NCBI GenBank assembly: GCA_015069425.1
Contig: SVIP01000002.1
Coordinates: 1 to 64,000 of the forward strand
Source of the DNA: Clostridiales bacterium
GTDB lineage: Bacteria; Bacillota; Clostridia; Christensenellales; Borkfalkiaceae
Direction of reading: 5' to 3'
Length of the DNA stretch: 64,000 bases
Below the pieces are notes generated by a model, which was not told the DNA's origin, made no database searches, and saw only the letters and a program-made list of their open reading frames with translations. This document shows positions 1 through 7,603 of this stretch, piece after piece (within the stretch, counting starts at the first letter, position 1; each line of letters opens with the position of its first letter). Position numbers and translations under genes: made by a program.

Positions 1-436
1 GTAGTTTCGTCAAAGTGAATTACGGCAGACAAAATATTTTCGTCCGTGCCGTGGTAACCGACTTCTCGTAGAACAAATTTATAGCAGTCGTTAAAAAACT
101 CTAAAACTCTTGGTGGTGGCTGTTCGTCTTGCACGTAACCAAGTTTTTAAAGAACGTTTTATCCGACGTTACTATAATCCCTTCAAAAGCAACCGACTTT
201 TTCGTGTCCTTAAAAGTAGCGTTTGTTTTTTCTACGATACTTTTCCATTCAGCGTTCATACCGTTTGTGGATTTTTTGAAATACAAATTTAACGGAGTTC
301 GTTCCGTGTCAATATCTGCATTTCGGTTGCTCCTTGATGTTCTTTCGGTTTCCGCACCGATTTTTCCGAGCGAATTTTTTGTAAACTTTTGAACTCTTAT
401 AACTTGATAACTAATAATTTTCACCTCCTTTGGCAT
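1..436 (-). pseudogene. MobV/Pre-type plasmid recombination relaxase, N-terminal fragment, frameshifted and cut by the window edge
   Basis: The minus strand encodes the start of a MobV (Pre/Mob) relaxase, the nickase that mobilizes small plasmids and integrative elements. One frame contains a YQVIRVQKF start region, NADIDTERTPLNLYF (the NxDID-type motif I) and IIVTSDKTFFKNL, then stops at 101. The homology continues in another frame with GYVQDEQPPPRVLEFF and ENILSAVIHFDET, which runs off the window. Restoring one G in the CC/GG pair near 139-140 joins the two frames. The start is uncertain. An ATG lies at 436, but the only good Shine-Dalgarno sequence (AAGGAGGTGA, 430-421) sits inside that reading and would serve an ATT codon at 415-413, so the original ATG may be mutated. 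The gene is most likely inactive; a sequencing error is the alternative. Confidence 0.72.
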
Positions 437-574
437 AATGCCGTTTATTATTAGAAAAGAGCAATTTTTATATGGCTTTTTAATATAGCCATATCTCACT
501 AAGATACAAACTTCGTTTTTGTATCCCGTTCGCTCTGCCGAGGGCTGATTTTTGTCATAAATCCATAGGAAAAA

Positions 575-630
575 AGCACAGGTGTTTTAACACTTGTGCT
601 AATCAAAAAGGAGTGTCCAAAAGGCACTCC
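575..630 (-). terminator. Two tandem hairpin terminators downstream of the sigma-like gene
   Basis: Two hairpins stand back to back: GGAGTG/CACTCC at 610-630, and a stem with AGCACA/TGTGCT ends at 575-600. Read on the minus strand, each is followed by five or six T. They would end transcription from the sigma-like gene before the relaxase fragment. The rest of 500-682 shows no gene. Confidence 0.7.
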
Positions 631-682
631 TTAATATTGGCGTTTTTTACCCTCTACTAATCAAGCGATTAATACGCCGAAA

Positions 683-1768
683 TTATTCCGATTTTTTAAA
701 ATTTTTATTAATTATTTTTGTTCCGAACTTTTTATCAAGTTTTTTGCAATGTTCTATAAATGTTTCAATTTGCTCTTCAATAGGGCGGGGATCGTTTTCA
801 TCTACATAATAAACGTAAGAATTGTCAACGTATTCCGCATAACGCTTGCTGCGTTTTTCTGCTTGCATTGGTATAAATCTTTCATTGATATATTCGTCAA
901 GTGACATGTCTACTCTTTTACTTATCTCTTCGGCTTTTTGGATAAGCCTTTCAAAATTAACGTCGGAAGGTTTTTTCTTTAAGCGCTTCTTTTTCTTTTC
1001 GGCTTCTTCCATGAAAGCAATGAATAACCCTTGAAAACAAAGCAGTTCATCTTCATAGAAATCGTAAAACCACTCTCTTGCCTCGTAAGGAAGCTCGTTT
1101 ACACGGTTACCAACTTCTAATTCATCAAACTTTTCGTAAGGCTTTAATACAAGATATTTAATGGCAAAGTAGCAGTATTCTTTATAACTGTAAAACCAAG
1201 ATGCTATTTCGCATTGTATTTCAATAGGAGTAATTACTCTAAACATATCCCACAAAATATCTTCATTGTCATCGGTGGTTTGATTTTTAACGTATTTCTT
1301 CCATTGTTTTGCAACTATAATCTCATCATCGCTTAAATCATTTTCTTTAAGTTTAGAAGTTTCTATGGTCTTATTGATGGTTAATAATCTTTTAGCGATA
1401 TAACTTTGAGATTTGCCAATCTTTTTAGAGATTTCAAATTGAGTATATCCGTCTAAAAAGTATTTATATATGAATCTATCTAAATCGGAAAGGGACGAAA
1501 GAGAAGTGGTTAAATCTTGTTTTTCAATAATCTCTACATTATTATCAACAGAATACTGGATATCATCGGAAAGATTGGCGGAATGTGAGTCGTGCCGTCT
1601 TTCGTTATTATACATTTCAGTATCTAACGCAACCAACTTTTCCCATTGATTTTCATCCACAGCAATACAATCTATCTTTTGGTCATTGTAAAAGTAGTAA
1701 AGATACTTTCCTTTTTCTTCAGCAAGTTGTTTTTCTTTGTTAAGTTTATATGCTTTGTTTTCTTTCAT
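683..1768 (-). CDS. Sigma-70-like HTH regulatory protein of a mobile element
   Basis: This 361-residue protein has a sigma region 4-like helix-turn-helix at roughly residues 95-140 (LSDLDRFIYKYF, then YTQFEISKKIGKSQSYIAKRL). The N-terminal part resembles small sigma-like proteins carried by Gram-positive integrative elements. The lysine-rich, highly charged C-terminal half was not recognised. The start at 1768 is chosen because AAAAGGGGA sits six bases upstream, whereas a further upstream in-frame ATG at 1798 lacks such a site. It probably regulates transcription of the surrounding element, but the targets are unknown. It lies downstream of the AbiE pair on the same strand. Confidence 0.55.
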   Translation of the reverse strand: MKENKAYKLNKEKQLAEEKGKYLYYFYNDQKIDCIAVDENQWEKLVALDTEMYNNERRHDSHSANLSDDIQYSVDNNVEIIEKQDLTTSLSSLSDLDRFIYKYFLDGYTQFEISKKIGKSQSYIAKRLLTINKTIETSKLKENDLSDDEIIVAKQWKKYVKNQTTDDNEDILWDMFRVITPIEIQCEIASWFYSYKEYCYFAIKYLVLKPYEKFDELEVGNRVNELPYEAREWFYDFYEDELLCFQGLFIAFMEEAEKKKKRLKKKPSDVNFERLIQKAEEISKRVDMSLDEYINERFIPMQAEKRSKRYAEYVDNSYVYYVDENDPRPIEEQIETFIEHCKKLDKKFGTKIINKNFKKSE

Positions 1769-1835
1769 TAAATTCCCCTTTTTTATATTGTGTGGCATAG
1801 AAAATATGGAGTAGAGAAAAGTCTACTCCATAAAA

Positions 1836-3188
1836 TTATTTCGTCCAGTCGTTTGATTTGTTCTTTATTATAGGAGTGTAAGATTTTTTGGGAGCATTTT
1901 CTTCTTTAATTTCTCTTATTTTATTTAAACATTCGGTTGCCATATTTTCATAATGCTCTTTGGGCTTATCTTTTCTATATTGTGCAGACGACTTAAAAAC
2001 TCGCAATAATCTATCTTTATCGTCTTCACAACAATAAGCAAGATATAGCATTAGTTGATGCTCCGCCTTTTCTTCTTCCTTAAAAACTTTTTCGCCATAA
2101 TATAATTTTTCAAAATTATTGTTTTTAGAAAAGATCTTTTTGGCATCTTCGTATACACCAATATCATTTAATCCTCTTAATGATTCTGGCCCACGTCCAC
2201 GCATATTGCGCTTACGTTCCTTTGCTGTTACATACTCTATCCATTTGTCAGGACGAATTAATCCTGGGTAATCCGATTCAAATAAGTAACTTTCTATAAC
2301 CTTGTTTAAGCAACTTATAGCTTCGTCATAACTAAACGGCTTAGTTAAGAGCTTTAGCGTAGTATCTTCATAATCTTTGCGGAATATTTCCTTATCTATA
2401 ATATTTTGCAGTATATCAGGAATGTTTACACCATCTTGAGCAGAAACGCACGTTTTATTTGCTTTTCTATCGGCACGAACATTTTCTATAAGCATAGGCA
2501 ATGAAAGAGCTGATAAATTCACACGAGTTAACAGTTTTGCGATATCGTAAATATGCCTTGATTGTCTTATAGTTTCACCTTGCATAGCATAATCACAAAG
2601 AGCGAAAACTTTGTCTACAAAAGTTCTCTCTAATGATTGAACTTTTATTTCAAATGGTTCTAACCCAAATTCTTTCACAGCGTCTAAATTTCCTGTTTCT
2701 GTAAGCCACGTTTCAATAAATGAATTCGCTATTTGATATTCGTCAGGGTATGCCTTTTGTATAAATACCATTTCAACTTTTAAATAAGGCTTAATGTCTG
2801 AAGAAGAAAAGAGAATAGGGTATTCTATATTGTAGCAATTATAATGCCCATGACTATGTTCTTCCACGTCTTTTAGGTTTTCTATTTCAAAACCCAACTG
2901 TTTACAAAGCCGAATAATTGCTTTATTGGCTTTACGTTTTGGAGCTTGTGTAAAATGAGAAAGGTCCAACGTTAAATCTATATCTTCAGAAAACCTGTCT
3001 ATAAGTTTATAACACTTAGAAAGACTGGTACCACCTTTAAACAGTAGACCAGGAATTTCTTGATTTAAGCGTTTTAATATTAACGTCACGTAGTAATCTT
3101 TTTCTATTAATGCCGGAGCAACGTTAAAATATTCACTTGCCGCAACTACCGCGTCTGAAAACATTTCTGGATTTTTATGCAATTCCAT
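1836..3188 (-). CDS. AbiEii-type nucleotidyltransferase toxin with an extra C-terminal domain
   Basis: This 450-residue protein is the toxin of a type IV AbiE abortive-infection/toxin-antitoxin pair. The N-terminal two thirds carry the AbiEii motifs: IEKDYYVT (29-36), the nucleotidyltransferase GGTSL (52-56) with SEDIDL (67-72) supplying the metal-binding aspartates, and a later LERTFVDKVFALCDY segment. In the family such enzymes transfer nucleotides to tRNA ends and halt growth. About 120 residues beyond residue 330 are not typical. A stretch with KAEHQLMLYLAYCCEDDKDRL and FKSSAQYRKDK resembles the helical domain at the C-terminus of phage primase-polymerases (NrS-1 type); this part is inference. 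The start overlaps the antitoxin gene by 14 bases. Confidence 0.85.
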   Translation of the reverse strand: MELHKNPEMFSDAVVAASEYFNVAPALIEKDYYVTLILKRLNQEIPGLLFKGGTSLSKCYKLIDRFSEDIDLTLDLSHFTQAPKRKANKAIIRLCKQLGFEIENLKDVEEHSHGHYNCYNIEYPILFSSSDIKPYLKVEMVFIQKAYPDEYQIANSFIETWLTETGNLDAVKEFGLEPFEIKVQSLERTFVDKVFALCDYAMQGETIRQSRHIYDIAKLLTRVNLSALSLPMLIENVRADRKANKTCVSAQDGVNIPDILQNIIDKEIFRKDYEDTTLKLLTKPFSYDEAISCLNKVIESYLFESDYPGLIRPDKWIEYVTAKERKRNMRGRGPESLRGLNDIGVYEDAKKIFSKNNNFEKLYYGEKVFKEEEKAEHQLMLYLAYCCEDDKDRLLRVFKSSAQYRKDKPKEHYENMATECLNKIREIKEENAPKKSYTPIIKNKSNDWTK

Positions 3189-3798
3189 TTAATACACCAC
3201 TCCCTATTAGATTTTTCATTGTTTTTGCTGGAAACTTCATAGCAAGATTTAATAATTTTGATAGATTAATTCCTTTTTCTTTAATAAAACTTGTTAAACG
3301 TCTTTGTGCAAAATCATCTAACTTCGTTTTTGCGTCTAAATCATTAAACACTTGTAAAAGCATATACATATCTGCATTATTTTTATCAATTTCAAAGCGA
3401 GATTTTCTCAATATAAACTTTCTTCCGTTAACTTCAATTTCTCTACAACGCATTGTTTCGTTATTGGTTACAATTTCTACAACGTTGGGTACTTGCGTAG
3501 TAATAGAGAAAAGGTTTAATAACTTTAAACCGCTATAAATTCCGTAAACGTTATTTAATTCTTTCAAATATCTTTTCTCAACCACAGAATCAGCAGTAAT
3601 TGTAGATAGTCCAAAAAAGGTTTTTTTAGGGATAAAATAAACTCCTTTAGTATATCTAACTAATTCATTGGTCTTTTCCATCTCATTTATTATACGAAAA
3701 ACGTACGGACGAGAATATTGAGAAAACAATTCCATTAATTCTTCCGTAAAAATCGGTTCATTTATATTAAATTTTCGTTTAATTTCGTTTACAAACAT
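3175..3798 (-). CDS. AbiEi-type antitoxin, winged-helix transcriptional repressor
   Basis: This 207-residue protein precedes and overlaps the AbiEii gene, the standard antitoxin-toxin order of AbiE systems. Its N-terminus (residues 1-60) is a winged-helix domain with SRPYVFRIINEM and ELVRYTKGVYFIPKK, typical of AbiEi/DUF6088 antitoxins. The remainder, with YGIYSGLKLLNLF, is the antitoxin domain. In studied systems AbiEi represses its own promoter and counters the toxin without stable protein complex formation. A sigma-A promoter lies 40 bases upstream. The translational overlap would couple antitoxin and toxin synthesis. Confidence 0.82.
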   Translation of the reverse strand: MFVNEIKRKFNINEPIFTEELMELFSQYSRPYVFRIINEMEKTNELVRYTKGVYFIPKKTFFGLSTITADSVVEKRYLKELNNVYGIYSGLKLLNLFSITTQVPNVVEIVTNNETMRCREIEVNGRKFILRKSRFEIDKNNADMYMLLQVFNDLDAKTKLDDFAQRRLTSFIKEKGINLSKLLNLAMKFPAKTMKNLIGSGVLNGIA

Positions 3799-3837
3799 AA
3801 CATCACCACATTATTAAAATGCCTTCTTTGCATAATT

Positions 3838-3866
3838 AGTATACTACTTTCTACATTTATTGTCAA
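3838..3866 (-). promoter_or_regulatory. Sigma-A promoter of the abiE operon
   Basis: TTGACA (3866-3861) and TATACT (3843-3838) are separated by 17 bases on the minus strand. The start codon of the antitoxin gene is 40 bases downstream of the -10 box. Confidence 0.75.
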
Positions 3867-3969
3867 TAGTTATTATAAAAATAAATAGGAAAAAGGTCTA
3901 AAATTTTATATTATATAATTTTTTTAGGGCAAATGATAACTTTACGTTTGGATATAGTTATGTAAAAAC

Positions 3970-4017
3970 AATAAGGCTGAGTCATTAACTTAGTGAAAGG
4001 TGTGACTCAGCCTTATT
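3970..4017. terminator. Strong bidirectional-looking hairpin
   Basis: A perfect 15-bp inverted repeat (AATAAGGCTGAGTCA and its complement) with an 18-base loop is followed by a T-rich tract on the plus strand. It is the main structure in the 344-base gap between the AbiE pair and the HD-ATPase gene. The end of that gap nearest 4143 may be the lost C-terminus of the HD-ATPase protein. Confidence 0.65.
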
Positions 4018-4142
4018 CATATTTTTTTGTTTCTAAAACATTAAAAAACAATTAATAATAAACATTTTTAGATCGGCTCCAATTATCTAGTGAAAACAAT
4101 GTATGTTTTTTAACCAATATAATTTCTTTAAACTCGTCCAAA

Positions 4143-7091
4143 TCAATTTTTTTTCCACATATTTGATGTTGTTGGTTCATAAATAGAAGGTGAGTTTCTT
4201 TGAGTCATTCTTCTAATTGCATAGTCAAAGTCTTTTTCCGAATATGAATATTCTAAAAAGTTGCTATCAAAAACATACCCTAAAAATGCGGTTAACAAAA
4301 TACGATTTTCTTTTGTATAATTAGACTCAAAAGCGTCGGCAACTTTTTTCAAATATTTGCACAGTTCAGAATCGCTATTTAAATAAATCCCACCTACAGA
4401 TTTTACGCCAACTTCATCATTTAAGCCTTTTATGCAAAAATCTCCAGTGGGTAAATGTATTTTTTTCGATAAACTATAACTTCTTGAAAAATCAGCAGGT
4501 ATATCGTATGATTTCCAAAGCCCTTTTTTATTTCCAAAGGTAAGCTGTATTTTTCTTTTTGTCGTATCGACTTGTATATCAGTCACATTTTTAGTTTGTA
4601 GAATTTGATCATGAAGTATATTATGTTCACTGAAATTAGTAATTAAAGGTATATTGCTTGAGCTTACATTCTCGCCTAAAACAGTTTCGACCATTTTAGA
4701 AACAGTTATATCTGTAGAAATTTCTTTAAACAACATTTCAATTGCGTTAATTATTTTATAATCTAAAATATCAACTTCTTCACAATTAAGCACATCATTA
4801 ACTGATAAAACCGTTCTCTTTCCATCTTTTTCGACAAATAAGCAGTTTATATCTGATAATGACTTTATTAAAAGTTTCTCATCTATTGGCTCATTATTTT
4901 CACGAGAATAAAGGTTATGCGTTAATGGAGACATAATAAATTCACTTTCTTGAATCGCCCAAGATTTTGAGTAGTTTTTGTCTTCCAAATTTTTTATCTG
5001 ATCTTCTATAAACAGCCTATAGCAATCATATATTGATTTCAATGCCTCATTGTTAGAATCGTATTCTAAAGCAGTTCTAGCAACATTTGTTTGATATTTA
5101 CTACCACGTATATTAGCGATAGCAAAAATATTATTAGACTTATATCCAGGAGTAGTAAATTCGACTCTTATACCTTCGACGCATGTTCCTAGAGGAATCA
5201 CTTTAGACTTATCATCTATTGAATGAAATTGTAAAAAACTCCAATCTGATATATAATTATTATATTTTAAAGCACAAGCGATAGTTACATTCCCAATGGT
5301 TTTCTCTTCAACTTTTACATTTTTATCATCAACGTTGTAGTTTTCTTCTTTTAAGTAGTTGATAAGTACTTCTTTTAGACTCTGCGCTCCGATAGACACC
5401 TTGTTACCATTAATATTTAATATAATAGGTATTTCAGAAAGAACTATCCATTTTTTTAGATTCAATTCTAGGTCGCTCATATCAATGTCGGAGCGAATAT
5501 GAAGTTTAATAATTGTGCCGTGGTCCGAAATATATCCATTAATTTTATTTGGTTTTTCTTTTTTTAATAAATATTTGCCATTAACATTTCTTAAACAAAG
5601 TATATTCACCCATTCTTCCGATGAGGATTTTGTTTCTATATCTACATCATTTGCGACCATAAAACAAGTAAGAATTCCTATTCCAAAACGGCTAATAGGA
5701 TTAAAATCTTTATAATTCTCCTTAAATTGTTTCTGCCTGTATTTGGAAGCTCCTACTTTAAGAAGATAATTTTCTATGTCGGAAATTGTCATTCCTGTAC
5801 CATTATCACTAAAGCTTAATATTCTATCTTTTTCATTCCAGTCTATTTTAATTTCTCCATTATATGCAGATCGTGGATTTTTTGCTTCTTCAATAGACTG
5901 TAATTTAATTGCATCTATTGCATTTTGTGACAATTCTCTAACCACAACAGAAGAGTCATTATATAGGGTATGTCCAACTAATAATTTTAAAATATTATCT
6001 TGTGCAATGGTGAACTCTAGTTTTTTTGCTTCAAATCCTTCTGTCACAATATTACTTTCATCTATATTTTTCCATGGAAATTCATGATGTGCTCCTTCTT
6101 GTCTTTTAGCAGTTTGAGCTATTTTGCAGCAAAGTTCTAATTCTTTTTTTACGTATTGCAAGTAAGATGAAAGCCCAAAAAACGCTTCAGCAGTATCTGC
6201 CCCAGAAAAATATGCTGTAATTTCTATGGTATCCTTTGTAATACTTTCGTCAATATTTCCTTCTAAATTTCGTTTTGATTGAGCTGTGACTGCTCTAACC
6301 GCTTTTTGTTTTTCCCATTCTAAAATACTAGTTGGATTAGAAATGTCTAGGAGTTTTCTTTCGATAGAAGGAGTTCGATCATTTGTAATGTGCAATAAGT
6401 CAGCACATCTTAAAATTATAGCAATATAATTTAGATTAACCGTTTCTTGTAAGTCGCTTCCATACTTGCTGGAAATTTTATATTTATTAAAGTCCTCTAG
6501 ATCATCTTTATGGTGGCTTTCACATACCATCCCCAAATCATTTCTAAATTTTTCAAACAGTCCTTGTAATGCATCGTTTAATATTTGACATTGATCTTCA
6601 GCGTTTCCATAATCATATTGCCCTTTGTTTTCTATCCATTCTCTTATTCTTGAGGCATGATTTGCTCTAACAAATTCTTGATATAAATACTTATCATCTT
6701 CCGCAAGTTTTCTATATTGCAAAGTTGTAGATGCTAATGTTTTTTCTTTGAATTCTAAAAATTTTGGGTTGTTATTTCTTTGTGTAAATTCCTTTTTACT
6801 TACAACCATCCCTAAATCATGAAGATAAATTGATAATGTAAGCATTAACCATTCTGCGCTAGTCATTTGTCGTTTAGTTGTTTCAGGAATTAACCACTCT
6901 GCTATATTTAACATTTTGTTAATATGAGAAATATCATGAACCGTATATTGTTCAAAGATTTCATTAGTTCCTATTGTTTTAAGCATTGAAGCAATAGTTT
7001 GTTTTATGCTTAATAATTTTATTCCGCAACAAAAACTAAGGTTTTCAGCTTGCTCAGCACGCTTTTCAATTTCATATTTTAAAGTATTCAT
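4143..7091 (-). CDS. HD-domain plus Hsp90-like (GHKL) ATPase protein, candidate defence gene
   Basis: This 982-residue protein joins two enzyme folds. The N-terminal half (about 1-330) is an HD phosphohydrolase domain with VHDISH (51-56), HDLGM (91-95) and D231 in ILRCADLLH. The middle (about 360-600) is an Hsp90/GHKL ATPase with N-box VRELSQNAIDAI (384-395), G1 box DNGTGM (429-434) and G2 box RFGIGIL (468-474). The C-terminal 350 residues were not recognised. HD proteins cleave phosphates from nucleotides and GHKL domains act as ATP-driven clamps. Together with the AbiE and nuclease neighbours this suggests phage defence, but no partner gene is present. The reading frame ends in an A8 run, and about 30 plausible further residues follow in the next frame to 4052. 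Confidence 0.75.
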   Translation of the reverse strand: MNTLKYEIEKRAEQAENLSFCCGIKLLSIKQTIASMLKTIGTNEIFEQYTVHDISHINKMLNIAEWLIPETTKRQMTSAEWLMLTLSIYLHDLGMVVSKKEFTQRNNNPKFLEFKEKTLASTTLQYRKLAEDDKYLYQEFVRANHASRIREWIENKGQYDYGNAEDQCQILNDALQGLFEKFRNDLGMVCESHHKDDLEDFNKYKISSKYGSDLQETVNLNYIAIILRCADLLHITNDRTPSIERKLLDISNPTSILEWEKQKAVRAVTAQSKRNLEGNIDESITKDTIEITAYFSGADTAEAFFGLSSYLQYVKKELELCCKIAQTAKRQEGAHHEFPWKNIDESNIVTEGFEAKKLEFTIAQDNILKLLVGHTLYNDSSVVVRELSQNAIDAIKLQSIEEAKNPRSAYNGEIKIDWNEKDRILSFSDNGTGMTISDIENYLLKVGASKYRQKQFKENYKDFNPISRFGIGILTCFMVANDVDIETKSSSEEWVNILCLRNVNGKYLLKKEKPNKINGYISDHGTIIKLHIRSDIDMSDLELNLKKWIVLSEIPIILNINGNKVSIGAQSLKEVLINYLKEENYNVDDKNVKVEEKTIGNVTIACALKYNNYISDWSFLQFHSIDDKSKVIPLGTCVEGIRVEFTTPGYKSNNIFAIANIRGSKYQTNVARTALEYDSNNEALKSIYDCYRLFIEDQIKNLEDKNYSKSWAIQESEFIMSPLTHNLYSRENNEPIDEKLLIKSLSDINCLFVEKDGKRTVLSVNDVLNCEEVDILDYKIINAIEMLFKEISTDITVSKMVETVLGENVSSSNIPLITNFSEHNILHDQILQTKNVTDIQVDTTKRKIQLTFGNKKGLWKSYDIPADFSRSYSLSKKIHLPTGDFCIKGLNDEVGVKSVGGIYLNSDSELCKYLKKVADAFESNYTKENRILLTAFLGYVFDSNFLEYSYSEKDFDYAIRRMTQRNSPSIYEPTTSNMWKKN

Positions 7092-7111
7092 TTTGTCCTC
7101 TTATACTGTTT

Positions 7112-7138
7112 TTGACAATATTATACAATATTTGTCAA
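7112..7138. promoter_or_regulatory. 27-bp palindrome in the promoter region of the HD-ATPase gene
   Basis: An inverted repeat with TTGACAATATT and AATATTTGTCAA arms (one-base bulge) lies 21-47 bases upstream of the ATG. It overlaps any sigma-A promoter that could be placed here, for example TTGTAT (7128-7123) with TATAAG (7105-7100). It is a likely repressor operator; the regulator is unknown. Confidence 0.45.
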
Positions 7139-7300
7139 ACAAAATCAACTTTTTAATAATTCATTATAATTTACCTTTGTGATAATGATAGGAGTTTTTT
7201 CTAATTATAACTTTTAACAATAATTTGTCACAGTTTTGTAACAGTTCGAGAAAAACATTAGTAAAAATCTAGTGATTTTAGGGGTTGAAATTTTAAATTT

Positions 7301-7328
7301 ACGGCTTCGATTCCCGTAGGGGTCACCA
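7301..7328 (+). repeat. tRNA 3'-end-like sequence, probable attachment-site remnant
   Basis: The sequence reads as a T-arm and acceptor: ACGGC, the loop TTCGATT, CCCGT, then AGGGGTCA and CCA, followed by A7 and a hairpin terminator. No 5' half of a tRNA lies upstream. Such isolated tRNA 3' ends are typical of integration sites. The part from 7312 to 7335 is repeated at 7459-7482 with one mismatch. Confidence 0.5.
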
Positions 7329-7335
7329 AAAAAAG

Positions 7336-7364
7336 GTGAGTAACTCTTGTTGCTCACTTTTTTT
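7336..7364 (+). terminator. Hairpin terminator after the tRNA-like 3' end
   Basis: GTGAG/CTCAC with an extended inner AAC/GTT pairing is followed by a run of seven T. It matches the usual terminator of a tRNA gene. Confidence 0.6.
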
Positions 7365-7399
7365 GTTATCTCTATGTAGCAAGCGACCCCATCGTTCGG
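7362..7399 (+). repeat. 38-bp direct repeat, copy 1
   Basis: The sequence beginning TTTGTTATCTCTATGTAGCA recurs at 8762-8799 with a single mismatch. The two copies flank the PD-(D/E)XK gene and each follows a hairpin terminator. Confidence 0.8.
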
Positions 7400-7458
7400 A
7401 CGCCTTTGACGGACTTCCTTTGATGGACTTAGTCCTGCGTAGCATTAGCGGAGCAGTC

Positions 7459-7482
7459 TCCCGCAGGGGTCACCAAAAAAAG
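7459..7482 (+). repeat. Second copy of the tRNA-3'-end-like sequence
   Basis: TCCCGCAGGGGTCACCA plus A7G matches 7312-7335 at 23 of 24 positions. The T-loop upstream is not conserved, so it is a more degraded or junction copy. The 512-base gap from 7092 to 7603 contains these repeats, two terminators and the nuclease-gene promoter, but no gene. Confidence 0.6.
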
Positions 7483-7499
7483 CAAAGGCGAAATCAATT

Positions 7500-7538
7500 A
7501 AAATAGGCACTTTCATGGTTTGAGAGTGTCTATTTTTT
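7500..7538 (+). terminator. Hairpin terminator after the second tRNA-like copy
   Basis: AATAGGCACT pairs with AGTGTCTATT around a 13-base loop, followed by a T tract. It lies between the repeat and the promoter of the nuclease-like gene. Confidence 0.55.
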
Positions 7539-7556
7539 GTTTATATATAGATATAA

Positions 7557-7585
7557 TTGAGTTTTTCTAAAAATTGTGATATAAT
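7557..7585 (+). promoter_or_regulatory. Promoter of the PD-(D/E)XK gene
   Basis: TTGAGT (7557-7562) and TATAAT (7580-7585) are separated by 17 bases. An AAAGGAGAG ribosome binding site and ATG follow at 7604. Confidence 0.7.
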
Positions 7586-7603
7586 GCGTAAAAGGAGAGA
7601 ATT

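Noticed and set aside
7240..7330. A complete tRNA gene at the tRNA-like 3' end
   Set aside because: No D-arm, anticodon arm or 5' acceptor strand is present upstream, and the closing T-stem pair is mismatched.
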